Part shown: positions 9,056-19,088 of the stretch, one piece after another
Layout of the letters: the number at the start of each line of letters is the position of its first letter
Numbering within the stretch: the stretch's first letter is position 1
NCBI RefSeq assembly: GCF_024585285.1
Contig: NZ_CP040755.1
Location: 744,001-808,000 of the forward strand
DNA length: 64,000 nt
Origin: Colwellia sp. M166
Lineage (GTDB): Bacteria > Pseudomonadota > Gammaproteobacteria > Enterobacterales > Alteromonadaceae
Direction: 5' to 3'
The notes under the pieces: generated by a model
Seen by the model: only the letters and a program-made list of their open reading frames with translations
The model's database searches: none
What the model was told of the DNA's origin: nothing
Made by a program: the position numbers and the translations under genes

Positions 9056-10513
9056 TTAGTCGTTTGTCACTATTTTTTTTATTTTAAAGCCTAAGTAACC
9101 ATAAGCTATCGCTAAAATAGGGTTAATCAAATTAAAGAAACAATAAAATATATAATCATAAGAGGTCAGTGCTAGTGCTCCAAACATAAAGGCACCGCAA
9201 GTATTCCACGGTATTAATGGTGAGGTGATGGTACCTGAATCTTCCAGTGTTCGACTCAACAAGACTGGATGTAAACCTCTTTTTTCATACTCTTCTTTAT
9301 ACATTCTTCCTGGCATCACAATCGCCATGTATTGATCAGCCGTAATCAAGTTAGTACCAATACACGTAGCGACGGTACTCGCAATTAAACTGCCTGTCGA
9401 TTTCGCTGAAGCTAAAATTGATTCGACAAACTTTTTCAACATGCCTAAATGTTCTAAAATGGCGCCAAAACTTAATGCTGTAACCACTAGCCATATTGTA
9501 TTTAGCATACCCGCCATACCACCGCGACTTAGCAATTCATCAATTTCAATATTACCGGTTTCCACGACAACACCATCAAAGAAAGCAGTCCATACCACCA
9601 TGATAATGCCTCTTGTCGACTCTACACCTTCTGCAACCATTGCTGAAATTAGTTCTTGCTGAAAAATTAATGCCCAGATAGCACCAATAATTGCACCGAT
9701 AGCAACAGCTGGAAATGCCGGCATTTTTTTATAAGCCAATACTAATAAAATAAATAACGGGATTAAATTCAAGGCTGATATGTTGTAGGTGTTTTCTAAG
9801 GTATTGGTTAATGACACTATACTGTCAGTGTTACCTATATCTGATGATGAATGATTAAAACCAATAATAAGAAATAAGATCAGTGCAATAGTAATTGAAG
9901 GGATAGTCGTCCAGAGCATATAACGAATATGTTCAAATAACTCACTTCCTGCTACTGCGGGGGCTAAATTTGTTGTTTCAGACAGTGGTGATAGTTTATC
10001 ACCAAAATAAGCCCCTGATATCACAGCACCAGCGGTAACAGAAGTTGATAATTCAAAACCACCGGCAATACCGATAAATGCAACACCGACCGTTGCTGCC
10101 GTTGTCCATGAACTACCAATACTCATGGCAACCACACCACAAACTAGACAAGTTGCGGCGTAGAACCAACTGGGATCAATAATTTTTAGACCGTAATAAA
10201 CCATCGTGGGTACAGTACCTGATAACAACCATGTACCTATTAAAGAGCCTACGGCTAATAAAATTAGTACCGCACCAAGCGAGATAGATATCCCATGGAT
10301 AATGGCTTTTTCCATCGCGTGCCAAGTATGACCATTTTTAAGCCCAATAACCGCAGCAACACCGGTAGCAAGTAGTAAAGCTATTTGATTAGGTCCTGAC
10401 GATGAACCATCACCAAAAAAAGTAACAGCAGCAATTAATAAGCAAATAAGGACAATAATCGGGATTATAGCGTCCAACATCGTAGGTTGTCGTAGAGATT
10501 GAGGATCAGACAT
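9056..10513 (-). CDS. nhaC: NhaC-family Na+/H+ antiporter
   Basis: 485 aa, about 11-12 TM helices over the full length. Recognised by NhaC family segments: IGTWLLSGTVPTMVYYGL, SIGSSWTTAATVGVAFIGI, AVISGAYFGDKLSPLSET and the late LEDSGTITSPLIPWNTCGAF. Family members exchange Na+ for H+ across the inner membrane, and some related members exchange organic anions such as malate/lactate, so the exact substrate is not fixed by sequence. It stands alone, with its own terminator. A small hairpin (GCTAACA/TGTTAGC near 10,570) lies in the upstream region. Confidence 0.92.
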   Translation of the reverse strand: MSDPQSLRQPTMLDAIIPIIVLICLLIAAVTFFGDGSSSGPNQIALLLATGVAAVIGLKNGHTWHAMEKAIIHGISISLGAVLILLAVGSLIGTWLLSGTVPTMVYYGLKIIDPSWFYAATCLVCGVVAMSIGSSWTTAATVGVAFIGIAGGFELSTSVTAGAVISGAYFGDKLSPLSETTNLAPAVAGSELFEHIRYMLWTTIPSITIALILFLIIGFNHSSSDIGNTDSIVSLTNTLENTYNISALNLIPLFILLVLAYKKMPAFPAVAIGAIIGAIWALIFQQELISAMVAEGVESTRGIIMVVWTAFFDGVVVETGNIEIDELLSRGGMAGMLNTIWLVVTALSFGAILEHLGMLKKFVESILASAKSTGSLIASTVATCIGTNLITADQYMAIVMPGRMYKEEYEKRGLHPVLLSRTLEDSGTITSPLIPWNTCGAFMFGALALTSYDYIFYCFFNLINPILAIAYGYLGFKIKKIVTND

Positions 10514-10761
10514 AGATAAATTTACACCTTATTATCTTAGTTATTATAGTGATTAAATTATTTGTGATAGCTAACATGCCGACTGTTAGCAGATTGTGCA
10601 AGTTTTTTTTGACAACGTTAAGCTAACAACCCCTTTGTTTATACGGTTTTCAAGAATAACTATGCAATTATAGCAATTCATCTAAACTGTGGTCTGCTAG
10701 TCACTATATAATGGGGTGGTATTGTTACCGGTGACATTATCAGGGTAATTAGGCATGAAAA

Positions 10762-10779
10762 AGCCACCCTGAGGTGGCT
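10762..10779 (-). terminator. Terminator after prc
   Basis: AGCCACC / GGTGGCT stem with a CTGA loop and TTTTT following on the minus strand, 25 bp past the prc stop. The remaining 10,514-10,760 stretch holds only the nhaC upstream region. Confidence 0.85.
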
Positions 10780-10803
10780 GTTATGATGCGACCATAAAAA
10801 TAT

Positions 10804-12840
10804 TTACTTTTTCGCGACTCTACCCAACGAAACTAAATCAAAGGTAATTTTTGCGGTTTCATCTAAAAAGGGATCGAGTGCTTCCAAGTCTTCTGGCAAG
10901 TCATCCAAGTCTGTGACTTTTTCTTTACCCATCATGACAAGACGTTCATTAGCACGCTTTAGCTGTTTAGCTTTACGATTTTCTCTTTTTTCTTTACGTT
11001 GAGCTAAGTTTAATGAAATAGTTTTATCGTCTTTTTCCGCTTTATACTCTTCAATATCAGATAACAAATAGTTAAATTCTTTGTTTTCTAGAATACGTGA
11101 ACTATGTAATGAACTTAAATAAGATACGTCTTGGCTAATATCGTTAAGTTTATTGTATCGCGCTTTAGGGATTTGATCCCAAGGCAGAGCATTTTCTTCT
11201 TTACTTTCGCCCCAATCAGCTGGGTCTATCGCCGAAGGAAATTCGATATCAGGTAACACACCGCGATGTTGGGTACTGCCACCATTGATGCGATAAAATT
11301 TAGCGATAGTAAATTGAATACTACCAAACGGCTTTTCATAGAGATCATAAACGCGACCTAAACCTCTGTGTTGTTGCACGGTGCCCTTACCAAAAGTATG
11401 TTCACCAACAATAACGCCTCGTCCGTAGTCTTGAATTGCCGCTGAAAAAATTTCTGACGCTGAAGCACTATAGCGGTCAACCATGACAGTTAACGGTCCA
11501 TCATAAAAACTAATGCCATCTTTATCACTGTTAACTTGTACCCGATTAGCGCCATCACGAACTTGTACTACGGGGCCTTTATCAATAAATAAACCGGTTA
11601 ACAAGGTTGCTTCTGTTAAAGAACCGCCACCATTGCCACGTAAATCAACAATAATACCCGCAACGTTTTGCTCTTTTAGTTTTGCGATTTCAAGTTTCAC
11701 ATCACGAGAAAGGTGGTTATAGAAACTTGGAATAGTGATGACACCGAGTTTTTTAGTGTTTTCATCACCTGTTTTTTCATCATAAACTTCTGATTTAGCT
11801 GCGCGGTCCTCAAGCTTGATGGTATCGCGAATAATAGAAACCACTTTAATGCTGCTGTCATCTTCTGATTCTGCACCTAAAATTTGTAGTCTAACTTTAC
11901 TGCCTTTCGGGCCTTTAATAAGCTCAACAACATCATCTAAACGCCAGCCAATAACATCGACAAAATCTTTATCATCTTGTGAGACACCAACAATACGATC
12001 TTTAGGTTTTAATTCTTTCGATTTATCTGCTGGGCCACCAGAAACCACACTTTGTATAACCGTGTAATCTTCCTCAGCACGCAATACTGCACCAATACCT
12101 TCCAGTGATAAATTCATTTCCATTTGGAAACGTTCAGCATTACGAGGCGATAAATAAGAAGTGTGTGGTTCAACGACACGGGCAAAGCTATTCATGACAA
12201 TTTGAAAAACATCTTCACTTTCACTTTGCTTTAAGCGTTTAATTGCATAGCGATAGCGTTTAGTTAATATTTCTTGAATTTTTTCCCACTCTTTACCTGC
12301 CAGCGTTAAATTAAGCGCATCATATTTAACTTTTTTACGCCATAATTCATTTAACTCAGTAACAGAAGTTGGTCTTTGAGCTTCTTCACGATCAAAGTTA
12401 TAAGATTCATCAAGTTTAAAATCGAATGGCTGATCGTTTTCTAATAGGCTTAAAGCATATTGATAACGCTCTAATCGCCGTTGCAAATTTAGGTTATAGA
12501 TTTGATAAGCGATATCGAGTTTACCACGAGCAATAACGGTATCAAATTCATCACGATATTGAGCAAAACGCTCAACATCAGAGGCAAGAAAAACATTTCG
12601 AGCATAATCTAATTGCTTAATATAACGATCAAAAATTTGTTCAGAAAGTGAATCGTCTATTTTTATTTTTTTGTAATGTGCACGTGTAAACTGCGCCGTA
12701 ATCCGTTTGGTGGAAGTAGCATGTTGGCTTTCAGGTGCTAAGATCGGTAAATCTTTATCAGCCTCTATCTCTTGAGCTAATACCGAGATACTGGCAATTG
12801 ACAATGCTACTGCAACAGCTATACGACAAAATTTATGCAT
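10804..12840 (-). CDS. prc: Carboxy-terminal processing (tail-specific) protease
   Basis: 678 aa, the size of E. coli Prc. A periplasmic serine protease with a Ser/Lys dyad that degrades proteins from nonpolar C-termini and acts in cell-wall hydrolase turnover. Signal peptide MHKFCRIAVAVALSIASISV with cleavage before QEIEA. The PDZ region starts near MNLSLEGIGAVL; the catalytic part shows IIVDLRGNGGGSLTEA, then DRYSASASEIF and GEHTFGKGTVQ (nucleophile Ser and Lys 25 residues apart, as in E. coli S430/K455). GGAG stands 7 nt before this ATG, so the in-frame ATG 6 bp upstream is unlikely. proQ lies 15 bp upstream, an arrangement shared with enterobacteria. Confidence 0.97.
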   Translation of the reverse strand: MHKFCRIAVAVALSIASISVLAQEIEADKDLPILAPESQHATSTKRITAQFTRAHYKKIKIDDSLSEQIFDRYIKQLDYARNVFLASDVERFAQYRDEFDTVIARGKLDIAYQIYNLNLQRRLERYQYALSLLENDQPFDFKLDESYNFDREEAQRPTSVTELNELWRKKVKYDALNLTLAGKEWEKIQEILTKRYRYAIKRLKQSESEDVFQIVMNSFARVVEPHTSYLSPRNAERFQMEMNLSLEGIGAVLRAEEDYTVIQSVVSGGPADKSKELKPKDRIVGVSQDDKDFVDVIGWRLDDVVELIKGPKGSKVRLQILGAESEDDSSIKVVSIIRDTIKLEDRAAKSEVYDEKTGDENTKKLGVITIPSFYNHLSRDVKLEIAKLKEQNVAGIIVDLRGNGGGSLTEATLLTGLFIDKGPVVQVRDGANRVQVNSDKDGISFYDGPLTVMVDRYSASASEIFSAAIQDYGRGVIVGEHTFGKGTVQQHRGLGRVYDLYEKPFGSIQFTIAKFYRINGGSTQHRGVLPDIEFPSAIDPADWGESKEENALPWDQIPKARYNKLNDISQDVSYLSSLHSSRILENKEFNYLLSDIEEYKAEKDDKTISLNLAQRKEKRENRKAKQLKRANERLVMMGKEKVTDLDDLPEDLEALDPFLDETAKITFDLVSLGRVAKK

Positions 12841-12855
12841 ACACATACTCCAAAT

Positions 12856-13596
12856 TTATTCCGTAAAAATATTTTTAACTTGTGTTTTAACAACCATACC
12901 TGAATTCAACTGAACGCTAACATCTTTACCAGAAACTTCAGTGATAACAGCATCCATTGACGATTGCCCTAACTGTACTTTGATATTTTTGCCAACAACA
13001 ACGTTACTGGTTTCAACTGGTTTAAGTTTCACGGCAACTTTAGCAGGTGCACGTTTGCTTGATTTAACCGAATTGAACTTTTCTTTACGAGTATTATCTG
13101 CAACATCTTTATTCGCCGGTTTAGCCGGTTTGTTAGCATTACCTTTATAAGGTTTTTTCGCTGCTTTGTCTTTAACGTTTTTGTTACCAAATTTTTCTTG
13201 GCTTTCTTTTAACGTTTTATTAGCATAATCAGCTTGCTCTTGATCAATTTCTGCAGAATCATTACCGTCAATGTCTATACGAAAGCTACCTACTTTTATA
13301 GCTTTCAAATAGCGCCAACTACTAGTGTAATGTCTAAGCGCTTGACGCAAACGAGTTTTGCTTACCGTTTCATCACCAGCTAATTTTTCAGCTAAATCTT
13401 GGAAAATACCAATCTTTAGTGGCTTCGCATGGCCTTCAATAGAAAAGCATGCAGGAAATTTTTCGGCCAAATAGGCAATAATTTCTTTGGTGCTGACACG
13501 CTTAACTTCAGCTTCAACATTTGACGTTGTTGCCACTGTTGTTTCTGTTGTTGTTTCTGCTACCACTTTTACTTCACTTTCTGTTTTATTTTCCAT
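12856..13596 (-). CDS. proQ: ProQ/FinO-family RNA chaperone
   Basis: 246 aa. The ProQ/FinO domain (residues ~35-125) shows KEIIAYLAEKFPACF, LKIGIFQDLAEKL and LRQALRHYTSSWRYL, the signature region of the RNA-binding fold. A lysine-rich linker (KDKAAKKPYKGNANKP) leads to a C-terminal Tudor-like domain ending SSMDAVITEVSGKDVSVQL. ProQ binds structured sRNAs and mRNA 3' ends globally. The N-terminal ~30 residues are a Thr/Val-rich extension. It is the gene before prc, as in E. coli. Confidence 0.95.
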   Translation of the reverse strand: MENKTESEVKVVAETTTETTVATTSNVEAEVKRVSTKEIIAYLAEKFPACFSIEGHAKPLKIGIFQDLAEKLAGDETVSKTRLRQALRHYTSSWRYLKAIKVGSFRIDIDGNDSAEIDQEQADYANKTLKESQEKFGNKNVKDKAAKKPYKGNANKPAKPANKDVADNTRKEKFNSVKSSKRAPAKVAVKLKPVETSNVVVGKNIKVQLGQSSMDAVITEVSGKDVSVQLNSGMVVKTQVKNIFTE

Positions 13597-13616
13597 AAAT
13601 ACAACTTTTAAAAATT

Positions 13617-13904
13617 CTAATTTTGCTCTGCAAGATATTGTTCACGATTTTCCAACAAATGTCGGCACCAATCATAAATATCTTCACTTTCAATTTCAGT
13701 TAAGGCTTCTTGCCCTATCCACGTATCCCACACCAAAGAGAGCAAGTGCTCTAATACCTCTGGTGCAATATCTTCTTCTGCTAAGTCGTAAACGGTATGA
13801 TAAATTTCATTAATACGCTCAGCAACTTCTTCTTCTTGACCATCCCAGTCACCTACTACAGCTTCAGAGACTAGATAATCATGAATTACGATAAACTCTT
13901 TCAT
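13617..13904 (-). CDS. Small acidic protein of unknown function next to msrC
   Basis: 95 aa, strongly acidic (many Glu/Asp), predicted mostly helical, with tryptophans in GDWDGQEEEV, VWDTWIGQE and YDWCRHLLE. I do not recognise the family. No signal peptide or TM segment. The start ATG overlaps the stop of msrC (TAATG), which implies translational coupling, and proQ begins 21 bp further on. The gene may therefore belong to one msrC-orf-proQ-prc unit. Confidence 0.75.
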   Translation of the reverse strand: MKEFIVIHDYLVSEAVVGDWDGQEEEVAERINEIYHTVYDLAEEDIAPEVLEHLLSLVWDTWIGQEALTEIESEDIYDWCRHLLENREQYLAEQN

Positions 13905-14380
13905 TAGTTTACCACGCCATGCTTGATCATGACATTTTCAAATAAACTAATTATTTTTTCGAGTCCTGTTTGATCATCACTATCAAAACGATTAAACGCC
14001 ATGCTATCAATATCAAGCACCGCTATAACTTTACCGTTTAGTGTCAAAGGTAATACTATTTCAGAATTAGTACTAGCATCACAGGCAATATGACCGTCAA
14101 ACTCATGAACATCAGCAACACGCTGCACGGTATTTTCAATTGCAGCAGTACCACAAACACCACGACCTAAAGGAATGCGAATACAAGCAACTTTACCTTG
14201 AAAGGGACCAAGCACAAGTTGGTCATTCACCATACGGTAAAACCCAACCCAATTAACCTCAGATAATTGTTCAAACAACAAAGCACTAACGTTTGCCATA
14301 TTAGCAATAACATCGGCTTCCTCATTGATCAATGCTTCAACTTGAGTATATAAGTCTCGATAAAAGGTATTTTTTGTCAT
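13904..14380 (-). CDS. msrC: Free methionine-(R)-sulfoxide reductase (GAF domain)
   Basis: 158 aa GAF-domain protein. Three cysteines, C66 (GKVACIRI), C76 (GRGVCGTAA) and C100 (GHIACDAST), have spacings of 10 and 24 residues, identical to C84/C94/C118 of E. coli fRMsr (YebR/MsrC). The family reduces free methionine R-sulfoxide. NSEIVLPL after the last Cys is the usual GAF end. In E. coli the same gene sits near proQ and prc, so both motif and neighbourhood agree. Confidence 0.93.
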   Translation of the reverse strand: MTKNTFYRDLYTQVEALINEEADVIANMANVSALLFEQLSEVNWVGFYRMVNDQLVLGPFQGKVACIRIPLGRGVCGTAAIENTVQRVADVHEFDGHIACDASTNSEIVLPLTLNGKVIAVLDIDSMAFNRFDSDDQTGLEKIISLFENVMIKHGVVN

Positions 14381-14691
14381 TAATAAACATGCCTACAATA
14401 AAACGCATAACATACCCTGATAGCAGATTAAATTAAAGTGCTATCAGCCGCAATTGGCAATTATATGTCAATTTATTGTGCTTTAATGATAAATGTTAAC
14501 ATTAGTTACCTATTTATCACTTTTCATTGACCAAATACTTTATTACAGGGCAGGTTCAATTTCTTGCCTTAATGACTAGTAGCCAGATACCTTATTACTA
14601 TATTTCCTATATCTGCGCTTTACCAAACTAGGATTTTCACACTTACCACTGTCAAAGGTACTTGCTAATCAATACCGTACTTCATAACTAA

Positions 14692-14725
14692 AAAGCGCTG
14701 TTAGTAATATTTCTAACAGCGCTTT
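14692..14725 (-). terminator. Strong terminator, probably of the prp operon
   Basis: Perfect 13-bp arms (AAAGCGCTGTTAG / CTAACAGCGCTTT) around an 8-nt loop, with TTTTT following on the minus strand. The only minus-strand transcript arriving here is the prp operon, from which it is now separated by the 292-bp repeat element at 14,756-15,047. ATTTT on the other side makes it potentially bidirectional. The rest of 14,381-14,690 shows no gene. Confidence 0.75.
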
Positions 14726-14755
14726 ATTTTCAGCTATTTATCAGCAGAGTTGAAC

Positions 14756-15047
14756 TTATACCAATTTTACTAAGTGTCTTCCCTCTCAGTGAAGTTTAAA
14801 AGGTTTAGCGGCACAGGCTCACAGTTCCAGATTGAACCTAAGTACAACCATGTAGACAAGGCATTGATTATCGAAATCAATAACACGGCCTGTAAGCCTT
14901 TTAAAATCAACCTTCAAGAGCTTACCAGTGATTCGATAACCGCCGTTAATTTCCTTCATATAGAATAACTATATTTACAAAATGATCGTTGTTATCAAAA
15001 CGCTGGTAAGGCGCTGAGTGGGAAAAAACTTAATAGACTTGGTATTA
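14756..15047. repeat. MITE-like element with imperfect 20-bp terminal inverted repeats
   Basis: Left end TTATACCAATTTTACTAAGT and right end (reverse complement) TAATACCAAGTCTATTAAGT agree at 15 of 20 positions. The 292-bp element lies between prpF and its probable terminator, and its right end contains the prpF stop codon. A related ~36-bp right end recurs at 34,927-34,962. No transposase is encoded. A GTG-initiated 64-codon frame inside (14,774-14,968) has no recognisable features and no ribosome-binding site, and I do not call it a gene. Confidence 0.7.
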
Positions 15048-16238
15048 AAAGGCATCAACCGGTATACGAACCCAACCTTCCATTAACACACGGGCACTTC
15101 GACTCATACTGACCTTTTTTACCGTCCAGTTATCATCAATACACTCGGCCTGTGCACCAACCTTTAATGTTCCTGAAGGGTGACCAAAAGTTACTGTACT
15201 TCTTTCACCGGAGCCCGCAGCTAAATTAACCAAGGTGCCAGGGATTGCTGCCGCCGTACCGATAGCAACTGCAGCTGTGCCCATCATCGCATGGTGTAGT
15301 TTCCCCATTGAGAGCGCTCGTACCTGTAAATCAGTATCACTGGCGGTAATATCTTTGCCGCTAGAAGAAGTATAAGCCTGTGCGGGTGCAACAAATGCAA
15401 CTTTAGGCGTGTGCTGACGTGATACAGCTGCTGAAATATCATTAATCAAGCCCATTTTCACAGCGCCATAAGCTCGAATCTTTTCAAAACGCGCCAGTGC
15501 TTGTTCATCACCGTTAACCGCTTCTTGCAACTCAGTACCGGTATAACCTATCTCGTTGGCATTTAAGAAAATAGTAGGAATACCTGCTGTGATCATGGTG
15601 ACTTTGAATGTACCTACTTCTGGTACGATGAGCTCATCAATTAAATTTCCTGTCGGAAACATCGCTTCACTTGGATCAACTGGTGCGACAAAGTCAACTT
15701 GCACTTCAGCAGCTGGAAAAGTTACTCCATCAAGCTCAAAGTCACCGGTTTCTTGCACTTGCCCTTGGCTGATAGGTACATGGGCAATAATGGTTTTACT
15801 GATATTTTTCTGCCAAATGCGTACTTGGCAAATACCATTCTCTGGAATTCTGTCAGCACTAACTAATCCTGAACTGATAGCAAAAGAGCCAACAGCAGCA
15901 GTAAGGTTACCGCAATTACCACTCCAATCTACAAAAGCTTTATCAATAGCCACTTGACCAAATAAGTAATCAACATCGTGATCCACTTGTGCTGATTTAG
16001 CAAGGATCACTGTTTTGCTGGTGCTTGAGGTCGCTCCGCCCATACCGTCGGTTTGTTTACCGTATGGATCTGGGCTACCAATAACCCGCAGTAGCATATT
16101 GTCACGCGCATCACCGACTACCTGACACTGTTCAGGCAGATCAGTTAAATTAAAAAATACGCCTTTGGATGTACCGCCACGCATATAGGTAGCTGGAATT
16201 TTCACTTGCGGTAAGTGTATTTGAGGAACATGAGACAT
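15045..16238 (-). CDS. prpF: 2-methylaconitate cis-trans isomerase
   Basis: 397 aa, the family's usual length. Converts the trans-2-methylaconitate product of AcnD to the cis isomer for the methylcitrate cycle. Family landmarks are the N-terminal PATYMRGGTSKGVFF, IGSPDPYGKQTDGMGG with the SSTSKT run, and the C-terminal GHPSGTLKVGA and RSARVLMEGWVR. AGAGG stands just before the ATG. prpF and acnD occur together in species that use AcnD/PrpF in place of PrpD, as here. The stop lies within the terminal repeat of the adjacent MITE. Confidence 0.96.
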   Translation of the reverse strand: MSHVPQIHLPQVKIPATYMRGGTSKGVFFNLTDLPEQCQVVGDARDNMLLRVIGSPDPYGKQTDGMGGATSSTSKTVILAKSAQVDHDVDYLFGQVAIDKAFVDWSGNCGNLTAAVGSFAISSGLVSADRIPENGICQVRIWQKNISKTIIAHVPISQGQVQETGDFELDGVTFPAAEVQVDFVAPVDPSEAMFPTGNLIDELIVPEVGTFKVTMITAGIPTIFLNANEIGYTGTELQEAVNGDEQALARFEKIRAYGAVKMGLINDISAAVSRQHTPKVAFVAPAQAYTSSSGKDITASDTDLQVRALSMGKLHHAMMGTAAVAIGTAAAIPGTLVNLAAGSGERSTVTFGHPSGTLKVGAQAECIDDNWTVKKVSMSRSARVLMEGWVRIPVDAF

Positions 16239-16440
16239 ATAACACCTCTGAATTTGGTTGTTTGATATTTTACTAAAATAAAAGCAACAAAAAGCGCTAA
16301 CTTATTGCTGCTTATAAATAGGTTGAGTTAATTTTCATCAGAAGAGCTTTAGTGTTTAACAAGGCAAAAATGTGGCGTCTAGTTACTGAGATTAGCATCT
16401 AAGTCAGCACTTCCAACCTTGGCAAAAAGCTAAAAATCAA

Positions 16441-19059
16441 TTATGAATTTGACTCTAAGAAATCGTTAGCAAACTTTTGCAATACCCCGCCCGCGGCGTA
16501 GACAGACACTTCTTCAGCAGTATCTAAACGACATTTAACAGCAATATTGACAACGTCACCATTTTTACGCGTCATCACAACTGTCATTGCTGCGCCCGGT
16601 GCGGTCGTACCTTCTACATCATATGTTTCAGTGCCATCAATGCTATAAGTATGACGGGTTTCACCTTTAATAAACTCTAACGGTAAAACGCCCATGCCCA
16701 CTAAGTTTGTACGATGGATACGTTCAAATCCTTCAGAAACAATCACTTCGACACCCGCTAAACGAACACCTTTAGCAGCCCAGTCACGTGAAGACCCCTG
16801 TCCATAATCAGCACCAGCAATAATAATGAGTGGCTGTTTACGCTCCATATAGGTTTCAATAGCTTCCCACATACGTGACTCAATGCCCTCTGGCTCTATA
16901 CGAGCAAGCGAGCCTTGTTTTACATCGCCGTTATCATCCTTACACATTTCATTGAATAATTTCGGGTTAGCAAACGTAGCACGTTGCGCGGTTAAATGAT
17001 CACCACGGTGCGTTGCATAAGAGTTAAAATCAGCTTCTGGTAAGCCCATTTTATGCAAGTATGCACCAGCAGCACTGTTTAACTGAATCGCATTCGATGG
17101 TGATAAATGATCGGTTGTGATGTTATCACCCAATACCGCTAGAGGACGCATGCCTTTCATGGTACGAACACCAGCTAAGGCCCCTTCCCAATATGGCGGA
17201 CGACGGATATAAGTACTAGTTTCATCCCAAGCATACAACGGACTTTCTGCTGGCTCAAAAGCACCTAAATCAAACATAGGCGTATAAATTTGTTTAAATT
17301 GCTCAGGCTTAACACAAGACGCAACAATGGCATCAATTTCTTCATCACTCGGCCAAATATCTTTTAAAGTAATGTCATTACCATTTTGATCTTGTCCTAA
17401 GATGTCTTTTTCAATATCAAAACGTATCGTGCCAGCAATAGCATAGGCCACCACGAGTGGTGGTGAAGCTAAAAATGCCTGTTTAGCGTGTGGATGAATA
17501 CGACCATCAAAGTTACGATTACCTGATAACACTGCCGTTGTGTATAAATCACGGTCAATAATTTCTTGTTGAATTTTAGCATCTAACGCACCGGACATAC
17601 CATTACAAGTTGTACAGGCATAACCAACAATACCAAAACCTAATTTTTCCATTTCAGATAATAGCCCTGCTTCTTCTAAATAAAGCTTGGCGACTTTTGA
17701 GCCCGGTGCAAATGATGATTTAACCCAAGGTTTACGTACTAAACCTAATTCATTTGCACGTTTGGCAATAAGCCCTGCCGCAACAACATTGCGTGGATTA
17801 GAGGTATTGGTACATGACGTGATAGCCGCAATAATAACCGCACCATCTGGCATTTCACCGTTCGCTTCTTGTGCTTTACAAGCCGTTAAATCTTTAGCAA
17901 TATTTTTTGATGCCAGCTCAGCAGTCGCTAAACGACGATGCGGATTAGATGGCCCGGCTAAGTTACGCTCAACGGTAGATAAATCAAATTCAAGTACACG
18001 CTTGTACTGCGCTTCAACTAAATCATCTGCCCATAAACCGGTGTGTTTAGCATAAGTTTCAACCAAGGCCACTTGCTCTGGTTCACGACCAGTCATTTTC
18101 AAGTAATCAATAGTTTGTTGGTCGATATAGAACATACCTGCCGATGCACCATATTCTGGCGTCATGTTTGAGATAGTTGCTCGGTCACCAATGGTTAAAC
18201 TTTCAGTGCCTTCACCAAAAAACTCTAAGTAACTCGAAACCACTTTCTCATTGCGCAAAAATTCAGTGATCGCCAAAACCATATCAGTCGCTGTGATACC
18301 AGCTTTACGTTTCCCTGTTAGCTTAACGCCAATAATGTTTGGCAAGCGCATCATTGATGGACGGCCCAACATAACGGTTTCAGCCTCTAAACCACCCACG
18401 CCAATGGCAATAACACCTAAGGCATCAATATGCGGAGTATGGCTATCAGTACCAACACAAGTATCAGGAAACGCAACACCATCACGTGCTTGTATAACCG
18501 GCGACATTTTCTCAAGGTTAATTTGATGCATAATGCCGTTACCAGCTGGGATGACATCAACATTTTTAAAAGCCGTTTTAGTCCATTCAATAAAATGAAA
18601 GCGCTGCTCATTACGGCGATCTTCAATTGAGCGGTTTTTATCAAATGCTTCTGGGTCAAAACCTGGCGCTTCAACCGCTAATGAATGGTCAACAATAAGT
18701 TGAGTCGGTACAACTGGGTTAACCTTAGCCGGATCGCCACCTTGCTCGGCAATTGCATCACGAAGACCGGCTAAATCAACCAAAGCAGTTTGGCCAAGGA
18801 TATCATGACATACCACCCGTGCTGGATACCAAGGAAAATCTAAATCTTGCTTACCTTCGATGATCTGCTTGAGAGAGTCGGTTAATGTTGCCGGCTCGCA
18901 GCGGCGAACTAATTGCTCAGCAAGTACACGAGACGTATAAGGTAAGGTTTTATAGGCACCGGGCTTAATCGCTTCAATCGCTTCGCGAGTATCAAAAAAA
19001 TCTATTCCTACACCATTTATTTTATAACCTGGCAAAGGTTTGCGGTAATCGTAATTCAT
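16441..19059 (-). CDS. acnD: Fe/S-dependent 2-methylisocitrate dehydratase (aconitase-like)
   Basis: 872 aa. Aconitase-superfamily enzyme that dehydrates 2-methylcitrate in propionate catabolism. Cluster-ligand cysteines appear in ITSCTNTSNPRN and YACTTCNGMSG. The substrate region includes GTDSHTPHIDALGV and the swivel domain AGADYGQGSSRDWAAKG. Length and the start MNYDYRKPLPGYKINGV match AcnD rather than AcnA. A ~200-bp gap separates it from prpF and another, with a hairpin, from prpC. Confidence 0.96.
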   Translation of the reverse strand: MNYDYRKPLPGYKINGVGIDFFDTREAIEAIKPGAYKTLPYTSRVLAEQLVRRCEPATLTDSLKQIIEGKQDLDFPWYPARVVCHDILGQTALVDLAGLRDAIAEQGGDPAKVNPVVPTQLIVDHSLAVEAPGFDPEAFDKNRSIEDRRNEQRFHFIEWTKTAFKNVDVIPAGNGIMHQINLEKMSPVIQARDGVAFPDTCVGTDSHTPHIDALGVIAIGVGGLEAETVMLGRPSMMRLPNIIGVKLTGKRKAGITATDMVLAITEFLRNEKVVSSYLEFFGEGTESLTIGDRATISNMTPEYGASAGMFYIDQQTIDYLKMTGREPEQVALVETYAKHTGLWADDLVEAQYKRVLEFDLSTVERNLAGPSNPHRRLATAELASKNIAKDLTACKAQEANGEMPDGAVIIAAITSCTNTSNPRNVVAAGLIAKRANELGLVRKPWVKSSFAPGSKVAKLYLEEAGLLSEMEKLGFGIVGYACTTCNGMSGALDAKIQQEIIDRDLYTTAVLSGNRNFDGRIHPHAKQAFLASPPLVVAYAIAGTIRFDIEKDILGQDQNGNDITLKDIWPSDEEIDAIVASCVKPEQFKQIYTPMFDLGAFEPAESPLYAWDETSTYIRRPPYWEGALAGVRTMKGMRPLAVLGDNITTDHLSPSNAIQLNSAAGAYLHKMGLPEADFNSYATHRGDHLTAQRATFANPKLFNEMCKDDNGDVKQGSLARIEPEGIESRMWEAIETYMERKQPLIIIAGADYGQGSSRDWAAKGVRLAGVEVIVSEGFERIHRTNLVGMGVLPLEFIKGETRHTYSIDGTETYDVEGTTAPGAAMTVVMTRKNGDVVNIAVKCRLDTAEEVSVYAAGGVLQKFANDFLESNS

Positions 19060-19088
19060 AATTTATTCCACATTCTCTGTTATATGAT

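Noticed and set aside
14774-14968. 64-codon open frame inside the MITE
   Set aside because: GTG start without ribosome-binding site, no recognisable domain, and it lies entirely inside a repeat with inverted ends.
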